Positions 7,775-12,521 of a DNA stretch of 12,521 nt are shown here, piece by piece. The stretch's first letter is position 1, and every line of letters begins with the position of its first letter. The position numbers and the translations under genes are program-made. The stretch lies in the NCBI GenBank assembly GCA_964409235.1, contig CAYPCN010000027.1, forward strand, positions 1 through 12,521. Direction: 5' to 3'. Source of the stretch: CAINFV01 sp964409235 (GTDB taxonomy: Bacteria; Chlamydiota; Chlamydiia; Chlamydiales; FEN-1388). Under the pieces are notes generated by a model, which saw only the letters and a program-made list of their open reading frames with translations, made no database searches and was not told the origin of the DNA.

Positions 7775-7866
7775 GGAGCAACTCGAGGTGTACTTTTTTT
7801 GAACAATAGTAAGGGTCTCTCTTTCTTCTCTACACAAATTCTTTGTCATTTATGGATATCCGGATC

Positions 7867-7894
7867 TTGACATCCATGTTATATGTTGTGTAGT
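7867..7894 (+). promoter_or_regulatory. Candidate nrdD promoter
   Basis: A perfect -35 box, TTGACA (7867-7872), is followed after 16 bases by TGTAGT (7889-7894), four of six bases matching the -10 consensus. A start near 7901 would give a leader of about 200 bases before nrdD. The first NrdR-like box overlaps the spacer and the -10 box, so a bound repressor would block polymerase. Confidence 0.45.
7876..7891 (+). promoter_or_regulatory. NrdR-box-like site 1
   Basis: The 16 bases ATGTTATATGTTGTGT match the NrdR consensus acaCwAtATaTwGtgt at 12 of 16 positions, with the right half nearly perfect and the left half poor. NrdR is the ATP-cone repressor of ribonucleotide reductase genes and normally binds two such boxes. 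This one overlaps the candidate promoter. Confidence 0.45.
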
Positions 7895-7906
7895 GTGGGA
7901 GAAAAC

Positions 7907-7922
7907 ACACCAAACTTGGTGC
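7907..7922 (+). promoter_or_regulatory. NrdR-box-like site 2 / CACCAA-AC-TTGGTG dyad
   Basis: The 16 bases ACACCAAACTTGGTGC match the NrdR consensus at 10 of 16 positions. They contain a perfect 6-bp dyad, CACCAA and TTGGTG, around AC (7908-7921). The start lies exactly 31 bases after the start of site 1, leaving a 15-base linker, the spacing expected for paired NrdR boxes. Taken alone it could be the operator of another dimeric regulator. Confidence 0.4.
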
Positions 7923-8098
7923 GAAGAAATATGGGAAAAGGTAGCCTTCGGAGTTGGTATCAAAATTCCCTCAAAAACAATCTTCGAAGCCTTTTGCCCA
8001 TGGGTTGTGCACGATGCGTACATGCAACAAATCGTGCGACACAGAACGGTTATTGCTGAGGGAAGATTCATGCTGTACACAAGGTAAGGAGAGAAACG
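7923..8098 (+). other. Non-coding leader of nrdD with a stem-loop
   Basis: No convincing gene lies between the photolyase start (7774) and nrdD (8099). The stretch downstream of the control sites would be transcribed as a leader. Within it, GCACGAT (8009-8015) pairs with ATCGTGC (8031-8037), extended by TGT (8006-8008) with ACA (8039-8041) past one bulged G, giving a 10-bp stem with a 15-base loop. A forward frame that is open from 7803 to 8087 resembles nothing known. The leader ends in a strong AAGGAG (8086-8091) seven bases before the nrdD ATG. I recognise no known riboswitch. Confidence 0.35.
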
Positions 8099-10216
8099 AT
8101 GTTTGCAAAAATAAAAAAAAGAGATGGTAAGATAGCCCCTTTTGCCATCGAAAAAATTGCCGTTGCCATCGGGAAAGCCGGAGCAGCGACTGGCGAATTT
8201 GATGAATCCGTAGCGAAAGAGCTCGCGAAACAGGTTCTCAAGGTAGCTGAAGCGAAGATCGCTTCAAAGATCCCAACCGTCGAAGAGATCCAAGATATTG
8301 TCGAAGAGGTTCTCATCTCTTCTCCGTATAAAAGAACAGCAAAGGCGTACATCATCTATCGCGACCAGCACGCTAAAGTTCGCGAAATCGTTTCCCAAGC
8401 CGGCATCGACTTGATCGATGGATACATCCGACAGCTTGATTGGAAGGTCTATGAAAATAGCAATATGGCGTACTCCCTCCAAGGCCTCCATAACTACATT
8501 GCCTCTGAAACATCAAAAATCTATTGGCTCAATAAAATCTACTCTCCGCGCGTTCGACAAGCCCATCTCGATTGCGATATCCATATCCACGACCTTGGTA
8601 TTCTTTCCGTCTACTGTGTCGGCTGGGATCTGCTCGACCTTCTCTCAACAGGATTTTGCGGTGTCTTCGGCAAAGTGCAGAGTAAACCGCCGAAACATCT
8701 GAGAACCGCCCTTGGCCAGGTCGTCAATTTCTTTTACACCCTTCAAGGCGAAGCCGCCGGCGCCCAGGCCTTTTCTAACTTCGACACTCTTCTCGCCCCG
8801 TTCATCAGGTACGACAATCTTTCCTATGCGCAAGTCAAACAGGCGATGCAGGAGTTTGTCTTCAACATCAATGTTCCAACGCGCGTGGGATTCCAGACGC
8901 CGTTTACCAACGTCACCATGGACCTTCAGGCTCCCGATCATTTTGCCGACATGCCGGTGATGGTCGGTGGGACAGCCCAAAAGGAAACGTATAAAGAGTT
9001 CCAAGAAGAGATGGATATGTTCAACCGCGCCTTCTTTGAAGTCATGACAGAAGGCGATGGCATAGGCCGCGTCTTTACCTTTCCCATCCCAACCTACAAC
9101 ATTACCAAAACGTTCAACTGGGATAATCCCAACCTCAAAGGCCTCTGGGAGATGACCGCCAAGTTTGGGATCCCATACTTTTCAAACTTTATCAATTCCG
9201 ACATGAGGCCAGAGGATGCGCGTTCCATGTGCTGCCGCCTACGGCTTGACAATAGAAAGCTAGAGAAACGCGGTGGTGGCCTTTTTGGCGCCAACCCAAT
9301 GACTGGGTCGATCGGCGTCGTCACGATCAATCTTCCACGCCTTGGCTATTTTTCGAAATCCAAGGAACACTTCATTGAAAACCTCTCCAAAGTCATGGAT
9401 ACAGCCAAGGAGAGTCTCGAAGTGAAACGGAAGTTTCTCGAGGAGGTATCAAACCAAAATCTCTACCCATATACCAAGTTCTACCTGCGCAAGATGAAAG
9501 AGCGGTTCGGCCGGCATTGGGACAACCACTTTTCTACTATTGGCATTCTTGGCATGAATGAAGCATGTCTCAATCTTTTGGGAGAATCGGTCGCCACGCC
9601 AAAAGGGAAGGCATTTGCTGAAGAGGTGCTCGACTTCATGCGAGATCGTATCAGTGAATACCAAGAAGAAACCCATAATCTCTACAACCTCGAAGCCACC
9701 CCTGGTGAAGGAACTACCTATCGATTTGCTCTTGCCGACAAGAAAAAATACCAAGATATCATCGTTGCTAATGAAGAAGAGTGGGGAAGGGGCGCCCATC
9801 CTTTCTACACCAACTCTTCGCACCTGCCGGTCAACTTCACGCACGACCTCTTTGAGAACTTAGACCTGCAAGATACCCTCCAAACGAAGTACACAGGAGG
9901 CACTGTGGTGCATAATTTTCTGGGAGAGCGGTTGCAGGATGCAGAGACGGCGAAGCAGCTCGTGCGCCGAATCTGCGAGAACTATCACCTCCCCTACTTT
10001 ACGCTTACCCCGACATTTTCCATCTGCGCATCCCATGGCTATGTCGCCGGAGAACATTCCTCCTGTCCGCACTGCGGAGAGCGAAGCGAAGTGTACTCCC
10101 GCGTTGTCGGCTATCTACGGCCTGTACAGCAGTGGAATCTTGGCAAGCAGGCTGAATTTTCGCAGCGCAAGAGCTATATGGTATCCGCAGAAAACGAGTG
10201 CGTCTGCTGTTCGTAA
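8099..10216 (+). CDS. nrdD: Anaerobic (class III) ribonucleoside-triphosphate reductase
   Basis: The enzyme makes deoxyribonucleotides from ribonucleoside triphosphates using an oxygen-sensitive glycyl radical. The 705 aa product begins with an ATP-cone allosteric domain (about 3-93), followed by the ten-stranded barrel. Seen are YCVGWDLLDLL (172-182) with Cys173, MCCRLRLD (377-384) with Cys378/Cys379 as active-site thiol candidates, a zinc site of Cys643, His646, Cys656 and Cys659, and the glycyl-radical loop RVVGYLRP with Gly671. After the family's usual end the chain carries a Cys-rich tail, ECVCCS (Cys701, 703, 704). The start has a strong AAGGAG at seven bases. Class III enzymes need the radical-SAM activase NrdG, and no gene for it lies in this window. 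Control by NrdR is suggested by two box-like sites upstream, and ATP or dATP would act through the cone. It converges on an Rrf2-type regulator. Confidence 0.96.
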   Translation: MFAKIKKRDGKIAPFAIEKIAVAIGKAGAATGEFDESVAKELAKQVLKVAEAKIASKIPTVEEIQDIVEEVLISSPYKRTAKAYIIYRDQHAKVREIVSQAGIDLIDGYIRQLDWKVYENSNMAYSLQGLHNYIASETSKIYWLNKIYSPRVRQAHLDCDIHIHDLGILSVYCVGWDLLDLLSTGFCGVFGKVQSKPPKHLRTALGQVVNFFYTLQGEAAGAQAFSNFDTLLAPFIRYDNLSYAQVKQAMQEFVFNINVPTRVGFQTPFTNVTMDLQAPDHFADMPVMVGGTAQKETYKEFQEEMDMFNRAFFEVMTEGDGIGRVFTFPIPTYNITKTFNWDNPNLKGLWEMTAKFGIPYFSNFINSDMRPEDARSMCCRLRLDNRKLEKRGGGLFGANPMTGSIGVVTINLPRLGYFSKSKEHFIENLSKVMDTAKESLEVKRKFLEEVSNQNLYPYTKFYLRKMKERFGRHWDNHFSTIGILGMNEACLNLLGESVATPKGKAFAEEVLDFMRDRISEYQEETHNLYNLEATPGEGTTYRFALADKKKYQDIIVANEEEWGRGAHPFYTNSSHLPVNFTHDLFENLDLQDTLQTKYTGGTVVHNFLGERLQDAETAKQLVRRICENYHLPYFTLTPTFSICASHGYVAGEHSSCPHCGERSEVYSRVVGYLRPVQQWNLGKQAEFSQRKSYMVSAENECVCCS

Positions 10217-10225
10217 GGCTCATCG

Positions 10226-10251
10226 GGCGTCCCATTCCACAATGGGACGCC
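10226..10251. terminator. Perfect 11-bp hairpin between convergent genes
   Basis: GGCGTCCCATT (10226-10236) pairs perfectly with AATGGGACGCC (10241-10251) around the loop CCAC. It begins ten bases after the nrdD stop, and its last base touches the end of the convergent Rrf2-type gene. Neither strand has a run of T after the stem, so it may end transcription from either side only weakly, or may protect the transcript 3' ends instead. Confidence 0.55.
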
Positions 10252-10643
10252 TATCGAGAGAGAAGATCTTGTATAGTCATTTGGCTGCACTCTTTGCGAA
10301 TATAGGCATTGATTTGGGCCAGCCGCTGGTGCAGCGGGCGCAGGATGCTGCCATAGGATTGGATGTCAAGAGGATACAATTCGGCAGAGGTCGGAGGGTC
10401 GATCGCCTCTACGACGGCGAGAACAGAGAGATCTTCTGGCAAAACCTTGAGAGAAAAACCGCCCGTCTTACCCGGCTTTGACGTGACGATGTCCGAACGG
10501 ACCAGAGCTTGCATGACCTTTGAGAGGTACTCAGGAGACACCTTTGTCATCTCCGCCAACTGCCCTGTTGTCAACGATGTCTGAGGCCGTGACCCAAGGC
10601 ACACAACGGCCCGAAGCGCATACTGCGCTGTTTGCGAAATCAT
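10251..10643 (-). CDS. Rrf2-family transcriptional regulator lacking the cluster cysteines
   Basis: Rrf2 proteins are small dimeric winged-helix regulators (IscR, NsrR, RsrR, CymR and others). The 130 aa product begins MISQTAQYALRAVVCLG, the typical first helix. It has a recognition helix region LTTGQLAEMTKVSPEYLSK (24-42), the wing GKTGGFSL (58-65), and a dimerisation helix in the last third. In IscR-like members three cysteines near residues 90-105 bind an iron-sulphur cluster. Here that stretch has none, and the only cysteines are Cys15 and Cys119, so it probably does not carry a cluster in the usual way and may be CymR-like or sense something else. A GGGGG tract lies five bases before the ATG. 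It diverges from the NlpC/P60 gene, and a dyad in between is a candidate operator. A role in controlling nrdD is possible but not shown. Confidence 0.88.
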   Translation of the reverse strand: MISQTAQYALRAVVCLGSRPQTSLTTGQLAEMTKVSPEYLSKVMQALVRSDIVTSKPGKTGGFSLKVLPEDLSVLAVVEAIDPPTSAELYPLDIQSYGSILRPLHQRLAQINAYIRKECSQMTIQDLLSR

Positions 10644-10671
10644 GGGACCCCCTCACTTCATTCTAGTGGCT

Positions 10672-10705
10672 CCGGAAATGCGTTGGCTTTCAGCCGTCGT
10701 TCCGG
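10672..10705. promoter_or_regulatory. Imperfect dyad between divergent regulator and peptidase genes
   Basis: CCGGAA (10672-10677) is the exact complement of TTCCGG (10700-10705). Inside it, GGCT (10685-10688) and AGCC (10692-10695) form a second inverted pair around TTC. The element sits about 28 bases upstream of the Rrf2-type start and 42 bases upstream of the NlpC/P60 start. Rrf2-type regulators often control their own and adjacent promoters, so this is a candidate operator, by position only. A TATCAT at 10721-10726 could be a -10 box for the peptidase gene, with no good -35. Confidence 0.3.
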
Positions 10706-10746
10706 GTACTATGTTTTTTGTATCATATACGAAGGGAGGAATCCGT

Positions 10747-11592
10747 ATGCCTATCTTTTTCGCTCCGATCATACCTCTCCTTGCCACAGGTTTGTTGTAT
10801 ATCAATCAACCCGTAGTCAATATGAGAGAATGTCCATCTCATCAATCAAAAGTCGTCTCGCAAGCTCTGTATGCAGAGCAGGTGACCGTCGAAGAGGAAC
10901 AGCAGGATTGGGCATATATCAAGACGCCAGATTCCTACCATGGCTGGATCCCAAAAGCCTCCTATGTTGAAGTGCAAACTCCGTACATACCGTCAGTATC
11001 AGTCTCTCGCTTAGCGGCCCATGTGTTCCATGTGAAAGATGTAGAGTATGGACCATTGCTGACATTGCCGTACGAAGTCCGACTGAAAACTAGTGAGATG
11101 CCCGATCCACGCTGGATGCATGTTGTGTTACCGGACGGGACCGACGGATTCATCCAAAAAGGAGATGTCGAGCGAGAACCCCTTCTCCGCAATAAGGGAG
11201 AGCTTTCACAATTGAGCGTCCGATTTCTTGGACTCCCATACACGTGGGGAGGAAGATCGAGCTTTGGCTATGACTGTTCAGGATTTGTCCAAATGCTGTA
11301 CCAAAAAATTAACGTTCATTTAGAGCGGGATGCCCGGCTACAAATGCGCGATGCGCGTTTCCAGACAGTATCACGTGATCAGCTTGAACCGGGAGACCTC
11401 ATCTTCTTTGGAAAGTCTGAGCGAGAAATCACCCACGTAGGCATGTATCTTGGAGAGGATCGCTTTATTCATGCCACAACAGCCGAATGTCAACCGTGGA
11501 TTCGGATCAGCCATCTCACCGATGATGAATGGAGCGGCAACCATCCTCGTCGTCCGTATCGAGTTCTCAAACAACTCATCAAAACACAGTGA
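10747..11592 (+). CDS. NlpC/P60 peptidoglycan peptidase with two SH3b-like domains
   Basis: NlpC/P60 enzymes are cysteine peptidases that cut the D-Glu to diamino-acid bond of peptidoglycan stem peptides. The 281 aa product has two N-terminal SH3b-like segments (about 20-76 with VNMRECPS and YHGWI, and about 84-143) and then the catalytic domain. That domain has LPYTWGGRSSFGYDCSGFVQ with Cys177, GDLIFFG (216-222), THVGMYLG with His230, and DRFIHA with His242, the expected catalytic set. The layout resembles YkfC-type enzymes that process cell-wall fragments, and I recall chlamydial NlpC proteins of this build. The first 18 residues are hydrophobic but lack N-terminal positive charges, so a classical signal peptide is doubtful and the location is unclear. 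The frame runs back to 10642, but ATG 10747 has a strong AAGGGAGG seven bases upstream and is the right start. Confidence 0.93.
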   Translation: MPIFFAPIIPLLATGLLYINQPVVNMRECPSHQSKVVSQALYAEQVTVEEEQQDWAYIKTPDSYHGWIPKASYVEVQTPYIPSVSVSRLAAHVFHVKDVEYGPLLTLPYEVRLKTSEMPDPRWMHVVLPDGTDGFIQKGDVEREPLLRNKGELSQLSVRFLGLPYTWGGRSSFGYDCSGFVQMLYQKINVHLERDARLQMRDARFQTVSRDQLEPGDLIFFGKSEREITHVGMYLGEDRFIHATTAECQPWIRISHLTDDEWSGNHPRRPYRVLKQLIKTQ

Positions 11593-11619
11593 TCGGCCTA
11601 CCGGCTTTCTTCTATTTTT
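11593..11619 (+). terminator. Weak terminator-like element after the NlpC/P60 gene
   Basis: A short stem, GGCC (11595-11598) with GGCT (11603-11606, one wobble), is followed by a pyrimidine-rich tract ending in TTTTT (11615-11619). The stem is only about four pairs, so termination would be inefficient. It overlaps the stop of the convergent MazG-HIT gene. Confidence 0.22.
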
Positions 11620-12409
11620 ACTCTTGTTGTTTTGAAGGGATGACTCCACGTACGCCACCTTTTGGGTGTTCCATATCTCCCTGGTATCTTGGAATGAGAT
11701 GGAGGTGTACATGCATGACAGATTGTCCGGCGACCTCACCGCAATTTGCCCCAATATTGTACCCATGGGGATGATACTCTACATCTAACCGAGTCTTCAA
11801 AAGGTGCAAGGCTTTCATCATGTCAAGGCGCACTTCTTCTCGAGCTGTAAACCAGGTTTCAGTGTGTTCATTAGGAATGATGAGAATATGCCCACGAGAG
11901 ACGGGAAACTCATCTTTAATGGCATAACAATGCGAGAAGGTCTCGAGAATTTGTGCTTCCCGTTCACGACGAGCAACCTGACAAAACAGGCAATCGGGTT
12001 GATACACAGGATCTCTAACTAACGGGTACCGATCCGCGTTCTTCAAGTAATATTTTATCGAGGGATCATTTTCTTCTATGTCGATAAACTGAGCATAAAT
12101 TCTCTTGTCAAAGCCGCCTTTTGTCGTTCGTTTCTGAAGGCGACCTTTCTCGATCTGTTCTACGCGTATTCCGATCGCTTCAGAAAGGGCATATATGACT
12201 TCAAGTAGATCCCCAAGCTCTTCAGTGATTTCATCCGTAGTTTTGGCATGTTGTACTTCGCCTGCTTCTTCCTGGAGCTTGTCTTTAAGCTTCGCGATGA
12301 ATTCATCCTGTTCCATGCATCGTTCATGCAACTGTATCTCCTTGTCGCGCATGATGTCAGGAAGACGATCTCGAATGAGTTTCTCTACTCTAAAGCGTTG
12401 AAGTGCCAT
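11618..12409 (-). CDS. Fusion of MazG-like nucleotide pyrophosphohydrolase and HIT-family hydrolase
   Basis: The 263 aa product joins two nucleotide-cleaving domains. Residues 1-about 105 begin RVEKLIRDRLPDIM and carry the all-alpha pyrophosphohydrolase metal motifs: EEAGE (47-51) and EELGD (63-67, Glu64 and Asp67). They resemble the short MazG/phosphoribosyl-ATP-pyrophosphohydrolase-like family that hydrolyses nucleoside triphosphates. Residues about 135-263 are a HIT domain: DCLFCQVA with the C140-xx-C143 pair, RGHILIIPNEH (172-182), GYNIGANCGEVAGQS (216-230), and the triad HVHLHL (233-238) with His237 as the likely nucleophile. HIT enzymes cleave dinucleoside polyphosphates, nucleoside phosphoramidates or adenylylated products. 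The linker (about 105-135) is continuous in frame, with no sign of an assembly join. The start ATG 12409 has only a weak ribosome binding site. It converges with the NlpC/P60 gene, 25 bases away. The specific substrate is unknown; cleaning of non-standard or stress nucleotides is inferred. Confidence 0.9.
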   Translation of the reverse strand: MALQRFRVEKLIRDRLPDIMRDKEIQLHERCMEQDEFIAKLKDKLQEEAGEVQHAKTTDEITEELGDLLEVIYALSEAIGIRVEQIEKGRLQKRTTKGGFDKRIYAQFIDIEENDPSIKYYLKNADRYPLVRDPVYQPDCLFCQVARREREAQILETFSHCYAIKDEFPVSRGHILIIPNEHTETWFTAREEVRLDMMKALHLLKTRLDVEYHPHGYNIGANCGEVAGQSVMHVHLHLIPRYQGDMEHPKGGVRGVIPSKQQE

Positions 12410-12452
12410 GGGGAGTATTCTCTACTAAATGCACGCCACATGTAAACAACTC

Positions 12453-12466
12453 TTGCCTAAAGGCAA
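12453..12466. other. Small hairpin upstream of the MazG-HIT gene
   Basis: TTGCC (12453-12457) pairs with GGCAA (12462-12466) around TAAA. It lies about 45 bases before the MazG-HIT start. On the minus strand TTGCCT could serve as a -35 element, but no good -10 follows, so its role is open. Confidence 0.2.
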
Positions 12467-12497
12467 AACTTTATGGTCAGCTAACAGGCTGCCACCT

Positions 12498-12519
12498 ACG
12501 TGCAGTGTACGGTGCACGT
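12498..12519. repeat. 7-bp inverted repeat at the right edge
   Basis: ACGTGCA (12498-12504) is the exact complement of TGCACGT (12513-12519), with an 8-base spacer. It lies in the region upstream of the MazG-HIT gene, about 90 bases from its start. It could be an operator or part of a terminator of a gene beyond the window. The rest of 12410-12521 shows no gene. Confidence 0.35.
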
Positions 12520-12521
12520 TG

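Noticed and set aside
7775..7849. 25-residue N-terminal extension of the photolyase
   Set aside because: Photolyases begin at the MERPVLVWIRNDLR-type motif. The extension is low in similarity and lacks a clear ribosome binding site.
7893..8087. 64-codon forward frame (GTG start) ahead of nrdD
   Set aside because: It starts inside the candidate promoter without a ribosome binding site, has odd Trp/His-rich composition, matches no family I know, and coincides with inverted repeats that better suit a leader.
9939..10481. 180-codon forward frame overlapping the nrdD end and the Rrf2-type gene
   Set aside because: It covers the nrdD zinc and glycyl-radical region in another frame and the regulator in antisense, both of which are clearly coding.
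10642..10746. 35-residue extension of the NlpC/P60 protein
   Set aside because: It would overlap the divergent regulator start, and the strong AAGGGAGG seven bases before 10747 fixes the start.
1..12521. CRISPR array, tRNA, rRNA, insertion sequence, toxin-antitoxin or phage genes
   Set aside because: No regularly spaced repeats, cloverleaf-like segments, transposase motifs or terminal repeats were seen on either strand.

Overview
The window is compact bacterial DNA of roughly even base composition. It carries nine essentially complete genes of recognisable family, one complete gene of unknown family, one complete small zinc-binding-type gene, and the 3' tail of a gene cut by the left edge. 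Several features point to the Chlamydiota, probably an environmental (Parachlamydia/Simkania-like or sediment) lineage. The transketolase has a chlamydial-style N-terminal half, the AMP nucleosidase is a short catalytic-domain-only form, and the NlpC/P60 enzyme has two N-terminal SH3b-like segments. This placement rests on remembered family resemblance, not on a search, so it is moderate. A class III (anaerobic) ribonucleotide reductase and a photolyase would be unusual for the pathogenic chlamydiae and suggest a broader lifestyle.

Layout. Positions 1-2811 run on the + strand: a truncated CDS is coupled by TGATG to a small protein with two Cys/His clusters (173-892), then amn (910-1725), then a Stealth-family sugar-phosphate transferase with an N-terminal signal/anchor (1777-2811). 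Positions 2816-4182 run on the - strand: an unrecognised one-segment membrane protein is translationally coupled (ATGA) to a SixA-like phosphohistidine phosphatase. From there gene pairs alternate. tkt (4319-6340, +) meets phrB (6329-7774, -) tail to tail with a 12-base overlap. phrB diverges from nrdD (8099-10216, +) across about 320 bases holding a promoter, two NrdR-box-like sites and a long leader. nrdD meets an Rrf2-type regulator (10251-10643, -) at a perfect 11-bp hairpin. The regulator diverges from an NlpC/P60 peptidase (10747-11592, +). That gene converges with a MazG-HIT fusion (11618-12409, -).

Functional themes are nucleotide economy and housekeeping (AMP cleavage, anaerobic dNTP synthesis, MazG and HIT nucleotide hydrolysis), pentose phosphate metabolism, light-driven DNA repair, peptidoglycan turnover, and one probable exported glycan-modifying enzyme.

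Points most worth a second look are the exported Stealth protein, the MazG-HIT fusion, the nrdD control region with a 31-bp-spaced pair of NrdR-like boxes, the absence of nrdG beside nrdD, the Cys-rich tail of NrdD, and an Rrf2 regulator without its usual cluster cysteines. No tRNA, rRNA, CRISPR array, insertion sequence or phage gene was recognised.
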